A stretch of 63,767 nucleotides of DNA. It comes from an uncultured marine group I thaumarchaeote. Its GTDB lineage: Archaea > Thermoproteota > Nitrososphaeria > Nitrososphaerales > Nitrosopumilaceae. The first letter of the stretch is position 1; every line of letters starts with the position of its first letter. The position numbers and the translations under genes are program-made. Below, piece after piece: positions 52,127-60,298 of the stretch. The notes beneath the pieces are model-generated. The model was not told the origin of the DNA. It did no database searches and was given only the letters and a program-made list of their open reading frames with translations. The stretch lies in NCBI GenBank assembly GCA_902566725.1, contig CACFJZ010000003.1, positions 1 through 63,767 of the forward strand, in the 5' to 3' direction.

Positions 52127-52191
52127 GGATGCTAATGATGATTGGAAAAGCCAACTGATTTTTGATGAAGATTATGAGTTTTGAGGCATCC
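52127..52191 (+). ncRNA. Box C/D guide sRNA
   Basis: 65 nt in the 85-nt spacer after aIF5A. Terminal stem GGATGC/GCATCC; C box ATGATGA (52135-52141); D' box CTGA (52155-52158); C' box TGATGA (52163-52168); D box TTGA (52181-52184, one base from consensus). Guide regions are TTGGAAAAGCCAA before D' (self-complementary ends TTGG/CCAA) and AGATTATGAGTTT before D. Order and spacing are those of archaeal 2'-O-methylation guides. Confidence 0.85.
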
Positions 52192-52208
52192 TATTCTTTT
52201 GTTTTACA

Positions 52209-52898
52209 ATGAAATTAGCTGCATTATTCTCAGGTGGAAAAGATAGTACCTATGCAATACATCTTGCAAAAAAGTCTGGTTACAGCGTAGATGTTTTATT
52301 AACAATTTTTCCACATAGTGATGAAAGCCATTTACTACATTATCCAAACATTAGATTTACTTCTTTACAATCTGAATCGATGAAGATTCCACAACTAACT
52401 GAACAATTAACATCTACTTATACAAAAAATGAATCTGACGCATTGGATAGACTAATTATTTCTGCAAAAGAAAATTACTCTATTGATGGAATTGTTCATG
52501 GTGGAATTCTTAGTGAATATCAAAAAGATAATTTTTCAACAATATGTGAAAAAAATAATCTAAAAATAGTCTCTCCAATATGGAATATGGAACCTGAATC
52601 TTACATGAAAGAACTATTGTCTGAAAACTTTGAATATGTTATCTCTACTGTAAGTTCTGATGGCCTAAATGATTCTTGGCTTGGACGCACAATTCAGAAA
52701 AATGACTTGATTGAACTTAAAAAATTACAACAAAAATTTGATTTTAATCTAAATTTTGAAGGTGGGGAAGCTGAAACATTTGTAACAAACTGTCCCTTAT
52801 TTGAAAAACCTATCATAATACAAGATTCAAACACTGAATGGGATGGTTATAGGGGAAGATTTGAAATATTGGAGGCAAAATTAAAAGATAATGCTTGA
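52209..52898 (+). CDS. dph6: Diphthine-ammonia ligase
   Basis: 229 residues, ATP-grasp-like PP-loop fold: LFSGGKDSTYAI (7-18), GGILSEYQKDNF, and FEGGEAETFVTNCP (part), the ATP-pyrophosphatase plus C-terminal signature of Dph6. Performs the last step in diphthamide synthesis on archaeal EF-2. The stop lies 8 nt inside srp54, so translation is coupled. Confidence 0.93.
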   Translation: MKLAALFSGGKDSTYAIHLAKKSGYSVDVLLTIFPHSDESHLLHYPNIRFTSLQSESMKIPQLTEQLTSTYTKNESDALDRLIISAKENYSIDGIVHGGILSEYQKDNFSTICEKNNLKIVSPIWNMEPESYMKELLSENFEYVISTVSSDGLNDSWLGRTIQKNDLIELKKLQQKFDFNLNFEGGEAETFVTNCPLFEKPIIIQDSNTEWDGYRGRFEILEAKLKDNA

Positions 52899-54216
52899 CA
52901 ATCTGAAAGACGGACTAAGATCTGCAATTAAAAAAATTGTTAGCTCTTCTGGCATAGATGAAGAATTAATCAAAGAATTAGCAAAAGATGTTCAGCGTTC
53001 ATTATTACAATCTGATGTAAATGTAAAATTGGTTCTTGAAATTACAAAAAATCTTCAAGAACGTTGCATCAATGAAACTCCTCCCCCTGGATTATCAAGA
53101 AAAGATCATATTGTTAAAATTCTTTATGACGAATTATCAAAATTATTAGGAAATGATACTGAATTTCATTTCAAATCTGGAAAAATTAACAAAGTTTTGA
53201 TGTTGGGAATTCAAGGAAGTGGAAAAACTACTGTATCTTCAAAATTAGCAAAATTTCTTACAAAACAAGGTTATCGTGTTGGAGTAATTGGTGCAGATAC
53301 CTATAGGCCAGGTGCACTTGTACAACTAAAGACTAATTGCGAAAAATCTAATGTTGAGGTTTATGGTGAAGAAAATAATAAGGATGCACCAGAAATTGTC
53401 AAAAATGGTCTAAAACATTTTGAAAATTCAAATATTGATGTAGTGTTAATTGATACTGCTGGACGACATAAAGAAGAACAAGATCTATTGAATGAAATGA
53501 CTGAAATTTCTAAAGTATCAAATCCTGATTTGGCATTATTAGTGATTGATGGTACTATCGGTCAACAGTGTTTCTCACAAGCAGAAGCCTTCAACAACAC
53601 TGTTCCTGTTGGTGGTATAGTAATTACAAAACTAGATAGTTCTGCAAAAGGTGGTGGTGCTTTAGCTGCATCTGCTGCTACTGGTGCACAAGTAATGTAT
53701 GTTGGTACAGGTGAAAGAATAGATGACCTTGAACAATTTTCTCCAACTAGATTTGTTGGTAGACTTTTAGGAATGGGTGATGTGCAAGCAGTTCTTGATC
53801 TTGCAAAACGTCTTGGAGATGAAGCCGATGAAGTACGAATGAAAAGAATCTCTAGCGGTAAAATGAATATGGAAGATTTCTTTTATCAATTAGAAGAAGT
53901 CACCAAAGTTGGTTCTCTACAAAGTTTGATGGAAACCATGCCCGGATTATCTGGCATGGTAAAAGAAGATCAGCTTGAACAAATGGAAGAACGAATGGAC
54001 AAATGGCGATACATTATTCAAAGTATGAACACTGCTGAAAAAGCAGATCCTGATTTACTTAATTCCTCTCGCATAAAGCGAATTGCACGAGGTTCTGGCT
54101 GGCCAGAACATGAGGTTAAAGAACTCTTGAAAAATTATAAAAATTCAAAAAATATGATGAAAGCTTCTAAAGGTAGACAGATGCAAGGCATGCTTCGAAA
54201 ACTTGGAATGGGTTAA
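52891..54216 (+). CDS. srp54: Signal recognition particle protein SRP54
   Basis: 441 residues: N helix bundle, GTPase G domain (GIQGSGKTTVSSKL near 106-119, DTAGRHKEEQ, TKLDSSAKGGG) and methionine-rich M domain (about 300-441) with SRIKRIARGSGWPEHEV contacting 7S RNA. Recognises signal sequences with SRP19 (47644) and 7S RNA (not in window). Confidence 0.97.
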   Translation: MLDNLKDGLRSAIKKIVSSSGIDEELIKELAKDVQRSLLQSDVNVKLVLEITKNLQERCINETPPPGLSRKDHIVKILYDELSKLLGNDTEFHFKSGKINKVLMLGIQGSGKTTVSSKLAKFLTKQGYRVGVIGADTYRPGALVQLKTNCEKSNVEVYGEENNKDAPEIVKNGLKHFENSNIDVVLIDTAGRHKEEQDLLNEMTEISKVSNPDLALLVIDGTIGQQCFSQAEAFNNTVPVGGIVITKLDSSAKGGGALAASAATGAQVMYVGTGERIDDLEQFSPTRFVGRLLGMGDVQAVLDLAKRLGDEADEVRMKRISSGKMNMEDFFYQLEEVTKVGSLQSLMETMPGLSGMVKEDQLEQMEERMDKWRYIIQSMNTAEKADPDLLNSSRIKRIARGSGWPEHEVKELLKNYKNSKNMMKASKGRQMQGMLRKLGMG

Positions 54217-54280
54217 TCCACAAATCCTCATTAAATCACGAACATATCTAAAAATGTGAAATTTGAATCATTACGCATTC

Positions 54281-54766
54281 TTAAATTGATTTTTTAATTA
54301 ATTTTCTATTTAATTTATTACCACAAATTGGACATTCTCTTTCTTTTTGAAATTCTTTTCCACAAGCTGAACAATAACTGATCCATTTGCCTACTTTGCT
54401 AATCCCATCTGTCATTAATGAGGATGTTTTAATTTCTAACTGTCTTGCAATATTTGTAACTGCAAAATCATCTGTAATCAATTCAGCATTATTTTCCAAT
54501 GCTAATGCTATGATTGATGCATCTTGTTCAGATATTGTTATCTTATCTCCTGTTTTTTCTGCTGTCTCATTAACTATTTTGATAGTTTCTTCTCTTGGAT
54601 CTCTAACTTGAAGTCTATTTGTTTGTTGTAACATTTCTAATGCACCCTGTTTTGATTTGATGTGTTCTATTTCACCATATACTACACTTGTTGTCATAAA
54701 AGAATCATTAGAAGAAAATGGTATTCCTGCATAAAATGCAGTAGCATCTAAAACTCTAAAAACCAA
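54281..54766 (-). CDS. nob1: Nob1-type rRNA endonuclease (PIN plus zinc ribbon)
   Basis: 161 residues. PIN domain: LDATAFYAG (metal Asp7), TTSVVYGEIEHI (acidic residue), ISEQDASIIALAL and ITDDFAVTNIA (acidic pair). C-terminal zinc ribbon CSACGKEF...CPICGNKL (about 133-153). Nob1 cleaves the 3' end of pre-16S rRNA; KH (34262) and Rio1 (33486) are its partners. It overlaps nadK by 11 nt. Confidence 0.92.
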   Translation of the reverse strand: MVFRVLDATAFYAGIPFSSNDSFMTTSVVYGEIEHIKSKQGALEMLQQTNRLQVRDPREETIKIVNETAEKTGDKITISEQDASIIALALENNAELITDDFAVTNIARQLEIKTSSLMTDGISKVGKWISYCSACGKEFQKERECPICGNKLNRKLIKKSI

Positions 54767-55571
54767 GTTTATTCATTTGTCTTAGACCCTTCTTCTTTAA
54801 TCTTACAAAAACTGCTTGCTTCTTGAATTTCTTTATAGTAATTTTCTGATCAAATTCAGATGATTTTATCATCTGTGCATCCATTACTATGTTACAATCA
54901 TGTGAACAATTTATCTCAATTTTTTCATCAGGTACAACAATCGATGGTAATCTATGCACTGGTGCAACAGGTGTGATAATTAACACATCCAAACTCTCAT
55001 GTAATAATGGTCCTCCTATTGAAAAAGAATGACCTGTTGAGCCACTAGGTGTTGAAATTATCACTCCATCCATTTTTTGTTTTACGGTATCACTTTGAAA
55101 TCTAATTTCAAATTCGGCAGTTTTTGTTAAATTTTTACGGTTTACATAAATCTCATTTAACGCTGGTGAAAATTCTTCACCATTACATGATGCAACAACT
55201 CTTGTTCTTTTATCTAACCAAATTTCATTTTTTGTGATTGCGGTTATTGCATCGTCAAAATCATCTAGTGTTATTTCTGACAATATGCCACGATTTCCCC
55301 CAACATTGATTGTCAAAATTGGAGTCTCATTCCGTAAATTCCTAAATGCCCTTAATGTAGTACCGTCTCCTCCTAATGTAACTACCAAATCTAATTTTAT
55401 CTTTGTAAAATCATCCAACGATTCAACTTTCTCTGCTCCTTGTACGCTAACAGGAGCAATTGTATAGACTTTGATCTTTTTTGCAATCATTTTCTTTGCA
55501 ATCATTTCTGCAGCATCTTCAGAAATTTTTGATCCAAATTTACTCACTATGGCTACTTTGTTTAGTTTCAA
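54756..55571 (-). CDS. nadK: NAD kinase
   Basis: Phosphorylates NAD to NADP. 271 residues: VTLGGDGTTLRAFR (about 65-78, GGDG motif), an NE/substrate loop with ALNEIYVNR, GSTGHSFSIGGP, and APVHRLPSIVV. The nob1 start lies inside its 3' end. Divergent from the ferredoxin gene, sharing a 130-bp promoter region with CGTTTT/AAAACG arms around an A/T box. Confidence 0.94.
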   Translation of the reverse strand: MKLNKVAIVSKFGSKISEDAAEMIAKKMIAKKIKVYTIAPVSVQGAEKVESLDDFTKIKLDLVVTLGGDGTTLRAFRNLRNETPILTINVGGNRGILSEITLDDFDDAITAITKNEIWLDKRTRVVASCNGEEFSPALNEIYVNRKNLTKTAEFEIRFQSDTVKQKMDGVIISTPSGSTGHSFSIGGPLLHESLDVLIITPVAPVHRLPSIVVPDEKIEINCSHDCNIVMDAQMIKSSEFDQKITIKKFKKQAVFVRLKKKGLRQMNKLGF

Positions 55572-55701
55572 GCAGTCTCTTCACACTATACCGCATTTAA
55601 AAATGATAGTGCAATTTTCACGCTTAATTCTCACCAAGTGATCATTTTTTTCAATATTTACTCGATAACGTTTTTAAATAATTGAAAACGCTTCAAAGTA
55701 A

Positions 55702-56655
55702 ATGTCACTCTTACTCAAAGATCGAGTATACACAATGGAATCCCCTACTGCAAAAAGAGGAGTTTATCCATTACATGGTTTTAAGCTTGGTTTGTATCGT
55801 TTACCATTTCGATTAGATGATCCTTTAGAAATCAAATCCATTCATGACGGTCTCAAAAAAGCATTTGAAATGGAAGTTTATGCTGATAGAATTTTTGCTA
55901 CATATCATTGGTCTGAAGAAAACATGTCTGATCAATTTGCCAAAGGTTACGAAAAAGTCGACTTGGAAGTTACAGTAGAGATTGTAACTGGTGAAGTAGT
56001 TGACATCATTTACCAAATTTGGCCAATTGATAAATTTGGTGACCCACATTGGTTGAAAGATTATAGAAAAAAGGCTGATCATTTTGCAAAAATGGTTACT
56101 GATACAATTTTACGTAATACTATACTTGAAGAAAAATTCCGTGCAGCATTAATGAAACTTGAAAAAATTTCTGAAAAAGAATCAATCAAACGTTTAGAAG
56201 AATTAACACCACTTGCAATGATTGTACTAAACGCAAAACCAAAAGTGAAAGTTGCAGAAGAAGAGGAAATTGAAGAACTTGATGAATCTGCTGCTGAAGC
56301 ATTTGATGGTGCAAAACCTGGTCCAATTGATGTTGATTACAAATCTAAAATGAAACAATCTCCATCATTTGAAGCTGAGACTGGCCATGAGATTAAAACT
56401 TGGGGTAGAGTTGGAACCGAGAATGCAATAATGGGTGTATGGGGAGAATTTGTATCCGTTGACTTTGATATTTGTGTTGCAGATGGTGCATGTATTGATG
56501 CATGTCCTGTTGGAGTATACGAATTTGCAGAATTCCCTGGAAACGCTGCATCTGATAAGAAACCATTAATGTCAAAAGAACCAGATTGTATATTCTGTCT
56601 TGCATGTGAGGGTGTTTGTCCTCCAAAAGCCATTAAGATCTTTGAACAAAAGTAA
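55702..56655 (+). CDS. Zfx-like ferredoxin fused to a 230-residue N-terminal domain
   Basis: 317 residues. C-terminal 90 residues match the archaeal zfx-type dicluster ferredoxin: MGVWGEFVSVDFDICVADGACIDACP (part) and CIFCLACEGVCPPKA. The first motif is C-x5-C-x3-CP, a [3Fe-4S] layout, and the second a full [4Fe-4S] set. The N-terminal ~230 residues are helical, with charged (EEEEIEELDE, about 193-202) and hydrophobic parts, and have no recognised family. The zinc-binding extension of Sulfolobus zfx is not clearly kept. Probably an electron carrier for autotrophic metabolism. Confidence 0.85.
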   Translation: MSLLLKDRVYTMESPTAKRGVYPLHGFKLGLYRLPFRLDDPLEIKSIHDGLKKAFEMEVYADRIFATYHWSEENMSDQFAKGYEKVDLEVTVEIVTGEVVDIIYQIWPIDKFGDPHWLKDYRKKADHFAKMVTDTILRNTILEEKFRAALMKLEKISEKESIKRLEELTPLAMIVLNAKPKVKVAEEEEIEELDESAAEAFDGAKPGPIDVDYKSKMKQSPSFEAETGHEIKTWGRVGTENAIMGVWGEFVSVDFDICVADGACIDACPVGVYEFAEFPGNAASDKKPLMSKEPDCIFCLACEGVCPPKAIKIFEQK

Positions 56656-56706
56656 TATCTCTGATTTCAGATATATACCACCGTACAAATTCTAAAGTGA
56701 TAGATA

Positions 56707-58725
56707 TTGGAAGGTAATCCGTTCACTCAATTTGTATTTCAAATCTTCATATTTTGTGCAATCCTGATTATTGGTTATACCTGTAATTTCTATTATTTGG
56801 CATTTCTATCCAGTCACAGAAAAGACAAGAACTCTATTGTTGAGGTAGGCGAACCAACTATCACAATCCAACTTCCAATTTACAATGAAAAATACGTTGC
56901 AACAAGATTAGTTGATGCTGTATGTCAACAGGATTATCCAAAAGATAAGATGCGAATTATGGTTTTAGATGATTCCGATGATGATACCGTTACAACAATG
57001 TCAAACACTGTAAAAAAATACCAAAATTTAGGATTTGATATTCAACATGTTAGAAGAGGAACAAGAAATGGATACAAAGCTGGTGCTCTAAAACATGCTA
57101 TGAAATCTACTGATAGTGAATTTGTTGCAATTTTTGATGCTGATTTCATTCCTCCAAATTGGTACTTGAAAAAAGCAATGCCACATTTTGCAAAATCAAA
57201 CATTGGTCTTGTTCAATGTAGATGGGGACATATCAATGAAAACTACTCTGCATTAACACAAGCTCAGGCTTTGAATCTTGATTTTCACTTTTTGGTAGAA
57301 CAAAAGGCAAAAAGCAATTCTAAACTCTTTATGAATTTTAATGGCACTGCTGGTATCTGGAGAAAAGAGTGTATTGATGATGCAGGTGGTTGGCATACTG
57401 CTACACTTGTTGAAGATTTGGATCTTAGTTATAGGGCTCAAATGAAAGGTTGGAAATGTCTTTTCCTACCTGATATTGTTGTTGATGCTGAACTTCCTGT
57501 TCAAATGAATGGTGCAAAAAGACAACAATTCCGTTGGGCTAAAGGATCTATACAATGTGCGGTAAAACTCCTTGGAGATATTCTAGTTAAAAGAAAAATA
57601 GCTTTTGATACCAAACTACAAGCATTTATTCAACTTACTAGACACATAGTTTTCCCATTAATGCTCATACAGTTCATTACACTTCCAATACTTCTTGCGT
57701 CTGAAGTTAATCTTTACATTGTTAGTTTTCTGCCTGCGTTAACATTGGCAACATATCTCGCTATGGGACCTGGTGCATACCTTCTTGTTATTCATAAAAT
57801 GTACAAAAATGATTGGAAAGCAAAAGCGAAAGCGTTGCCATACCTTCTTGTTTATTCCATTGGAATGTCTGTAAATAATACAGTAGCAGTTTTTGATGGT
57901 GTATTTGGAAAAAAGAATGAATTTCTTAGAACTCCAAAATATGGAATCGTTAAAAATGATGATGATTGGAGAGATAAAGCATACAATCTACCATTCTCAA
58001 AGACTACCTTACTTGAAATGTTCTTTGCTGTATATGGAATACTAGGAATTTTCATTGCAATATTTTCCAATAATCCAATATTTGTGCCTATAATTGCTTT
58101 ACAAGCAGTTGGATTCTTTTACATTGCGTGGCTAAGCTTCTCTCATACAAGATATAAAAGACCACAATCTACAAAGCATAAAATAACAAAGGAAGAAAAA
58201 ATGGCTAATAATTTCTATAAACTTGCACTTGGAGGAATCTTTGCAATTATTGTAATTGGTGCATATATGGCATTCACTGGCTATGCAAATGATGTGTATC
58301 CTCTTGATCAATCTGTAGGTTTCTTAGATAGAATTGTTGCAACATCCGATCCTCAATCAATCATTGCTGACATTAATTCCATCAAAGCAAATCTTCCTGA
58401 AACTGGTAACCCTGTATGGATTTTTCCAACTGACTCTACTAATTTTGCAAGAATACAAGCTGATCTTGATACGATGTTGATTAGTGCAGAAAAAATTGCT
58501 GCGGTGCCAACTGATAGTGCTGCATATCATACTGGTATGTTAGATATTAACAGTCGTTCTGTACTCATTCAAGAAAATATTGCTGATGCTATTCCTTACA
58601 TGTATGTCAGTTTCTCAAATATAATTTTCAGTTCTATTTGGATTGCAGCAATTCTAGGAATATTTGCTGTTCTTAATAAAAAGAAACAAAAAATGCAAGA
58701 ATATGATGTCTCACAAGATGTCTAA
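56707..58725 (+). CDS. Membrane GT2 glycosyltransferase (cellulose-synthase-like) with C-terminal ectodomain
   Basis: 672 residues from TTG 56707. One N-terminal TM, then a GT-2 domain: TIQLPIYNE, VLDDSDDD, FDADFIPPNW (D-x-D), TLVEDLDLSYRAQ (ED motif), QQFRWAKGS (processive QxxRW). Then four to five TM helices (about 300-475), and an added ~130-residue segment (about 525-655) flanked by two TMs. This looks like a bacterial CESA/BcsA relative for a surface glycan. The extra segment is not in usual members. The 3' end overlaps the convergent coiled-coil gene by 4 nt. Confidence 0.88.
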   Translation: MEGNPFTQFVFQIFIFCAILIIGYTCNFYYLAFLSSHRKDKNSIVEVGEPTITIQLPIYNEKYVATRLVDAVCQQDYPKDKMRIMVLDDSDDDTVTTMSNTVKKYQNLGFDIQHVRRGTRNGYKAGALKHAMKSTDSEFVAIFDADFIPPNWYLKKAMPHFAKSNIGLVQCRWGHINENYSALTQAQALNLDFHFLVEQKAKSNSKLFMNFNGTAGIWRKECIDDAGGWHTATLVEDLDLSYRAQMKGWKCLFLPDIVVDAELPVQMNGAKRQQFRWAKGSIQCAVKLLGDILVKRKIAFDTKLQAFIQLTRHIVFPLMLIQFITLPILLASEVNLYIVSFLPALTLATYLAMGPGAYLLVIHKMYKNDWKAKAKALPYLLVYSIGMSVNNTVAVFDGVFGKKNEFLRTPKYGIVKNDDDWRDKAYNLPFSKTTLLEMFFAVYGILGIFIAIFSNNPIFVPIIALQAVGFFYIAWLSFSHTRYKRPQSTKHKITKEEKMANNFYKLALGGIFAIIVIGAYMAFTGYANDVYPLDQSVGFLDRIVATSDPQSIIADINSIKANLPETGNPVWIFPTDSTNFARIQADLDTMLISAEKIAAVPTDSAAYHTGMLDINSRSVLIQENIADAIPYMYVSFSNIIFSSIWIAAILGIFAVLNKKKQKMQEYDVSQDV

Positions 58726-59933
58726 GAAATATTTAATTCATTTCTGATTTCATCAACTGCACGAATTCCAAAAATGTCTCTAACTTGTGGAATTCTGATT
58801 GCTTCTTTTAACAATTCCTTTCCTAAATTATCTGCCAATATTCCAAACACTTCTGAAAATCTTAATTCCCATCTATCTGCACAGTCAAAAATTTTGCCTA
58901 CTGCCCATTGTCTCACTTCATGTGGTAACGGAATCTTATCTTCAGTTTCAATTGAAAGTCTATCAAACAAATTGATCAATTCTGTTGTCTGAATGGCCAT
59001 CTTTTCGACATCTTTTATATCTCCATATTTTGATTCTGCCTGCATTCTTATACTTGATTGATATTCATTGAGTTTCAAAATTGCCATTACCTCTTTTGAA
59101 GAATCATCTGCTGCCTTGTTTGTTACTCCTTTCACTCCTTGTAATTCATGAATAACTTTGTCTGTTTTTTGATGAAATTCTGAGGCTAATTGATCTGAAC
59201 GATTAATCATATTTGAAATATTTGATATTTTCTCTTCAATTTCTGATTTGAATGTCTTCATTCCATCTCCTATAACCGATGAAATTTTTGGGCTTGACAC
59301 TAAACTACCAATCTCATTTTTGAGATTTGACATGTCTTTTCCTATATCCCCTGTTCGACTACTTATTGATTTTATATTTTCTCTGAGCTCTTCTATCTGT
59401 TTTGTAATATCATTTTGTCCTTTACCTGACTTCTCATTCATTTTGTCCTTTACCTCATCAACTCTATTTGCAATCTTCATTATCATCTCTGAATTATTTT
59501 TAATCGATTCTTTACTCTCTGAAATTGTCTTCATAATGTCGCTAGTTTTTGGCATTGTTTCTTGTTTTTCGCCAATTTTTGCAATTTTCTTATCTAATTG
59601 TTCTGTTTGATTGTTTAATTTTGTTATAAACTTCTCGTGGACCTTTACCTGACCTAATCCTGTAAATAATCTCTGTGTATCTTCTTCGATTATGTCTATT
59701 TGTTTTGCCTGTTTTTGCATCTGAGCCATTGCTAAATTTAATGACTCCATCATACTACTCATTGATACCAAAATCTTTTGATTCTCTTTGAAGATCCTTG
59801 CCATTCCTTTGATCTCTTTTGATAATGCTTTTGTTGATTCTGAAACAGAATTTACTTTATTGAATAACTGTGTTGGATTTGGGTCTCTCTTTGTTTTGTT
59901 TGGTTGTTTTTTTACCCGTTTTTTCTCAACCAT
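58722..59933 (-). CDS. Large coiled-coil protein
   Basis: 403 residues. Basic N-terminus (EKKRVKKQPNKTKRD), then ~30-330 a nearly continuous heptad coiled coil with several breaks at Gly/Pro (SGKGQNDI, SSPKISS) and few hydrophobics outside heptads; a C-terminal globular region ~300-403 with EDKIPLPHEVRQWAVGKIFD (part), and FGILADNLGKELLKEA. No known domain. Could be a cytoskeletal or chromosome-binding rod; adjacent to a convergent glycosyltransferase only. Confidence 0.7.
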   Translation of the reverse strand: MVEKKRVKKQPNKTKRDPNPTQLFNKVNSVSESTKALSKEIKGMARIFKENQKILVSMSSMMESLNLAMAQMQKQAKQIDIIEEDTQRLFTGLGQVKVHEKFITKLNNQTEQLDKKIAKIGEKQETMPKTSDIMKTISESKESIKNNSEMIMKIANRVDEVKDKMNEKSGKGQNDITKQIEELRENIKSISSRTGDIGKDMSNLKNEIGSLVSSPKISSVIGDGMKTFKSEIEEKISNISNMINRSDQLASEFHQKTDKVIHELQGVKGVTNKAADDSSKEVMAILKLNEYQSSIRMQAESKYGDIKDVEKMAIQTTELINLFDRLSIETEDKIPLPHEVRQWAVGKIFDCADRWELRFSEVFGILADNLGKELLKEAIRIPQVRDIFGIRAVDEIRNELNIS

Positions 59934-59996
59934 GACAATCTGAAATTACATTGCTGGTTTAAAAAGTGGAGTATAAAAAAAGAAAAACGTGCGGGA

Positions 59997-60104
59997 TTAC
60001 TTGTTGATAATCTCCGGGTCATGCAATAACTGATGAAATGTCTTCTCAGCTAATCCATTTTTGCTTTCGATAAAGCTTTTGTCACAATATTCACATTGTA
60101 TCAT
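59997..60104 (-). CDS. 35-residue C2H2 zinc-finger microprotein
   Basis: ATG 60104 to TAA 59997. CEYC (4-7) and HQLLH (24-28) form a Cys2His2 finger spacing C-x2-C-x16-H-x3-H. TATA (60128-60135) lies 27 nt before the ATG. Few other archaeal C2H2 microproteins are characterised; a DNA or RNA-binding regulator is likely. It occupies part of the 365-nt gap between the coiled-coil and antiporter genes. Confidence 0.78.
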   Translation of the reverse strand: MIQCEYCDKSFIESKNGLAEKTFHQLLHDPEIINK

Positions 60105-60108
60105 GTAT

Positions 60109-60135
60109 TACCGTATAGTACCGTACCATATATAA
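60109..60135 (-). promoter_or_regulatory. TATA box and direct repeat at the zinc-finger microgene promoter
   Basis: Minus-strand TTATATAT (60128-60135) is the TATA box. Between it and the ATG, TACCGTA (plus strand) occurs at 60109-60115 and 60119-60125, two 7-bp copies one helical turn apart, covering the start region where a repressor would act. Confidence 0.55.
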
Positions 60136-60161
60136 CAAAGGTTCTACTAAAATAACCATTT

Positions 60162-60221
60162 CTGGTCAGATACCCCAGAGCTTATTTCTTCATGAATCCG
60201 ACACTCTGATCATCATCCCAG
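60162..60221 (-). ncRNA. Candidate box C/D sRNA
   Basis: Read on minus: terminal stem CTGG/CCAG, C box ATGATGA (60210-60216), C'-like ATGAAGA, D box CTGA (60166-60169), total 60 nt. The D' position has only CGGA and the C' box has one deviation. Guide before D is AAGCTCTGGGGTAT. No coding frame or tRNA explains the sequence. Weaker than the sRNA at 52127. Confidence 0.55.
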
Positions 60222-60298
60222 ATATTATAGTGAAAATTTTGTTAAAATAAAGCCGTATCCAGAAAATTGTTTTAAGTAAACTAGTACATAGTGTATAG

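Noticed and set aside
60166-60185. D guide of the second sRNA targeting the conserved GATTAGATACCC of 16S rRNA
   Set aside because: Only about six to seven bases match before pairing breaks, too few to claim a target.
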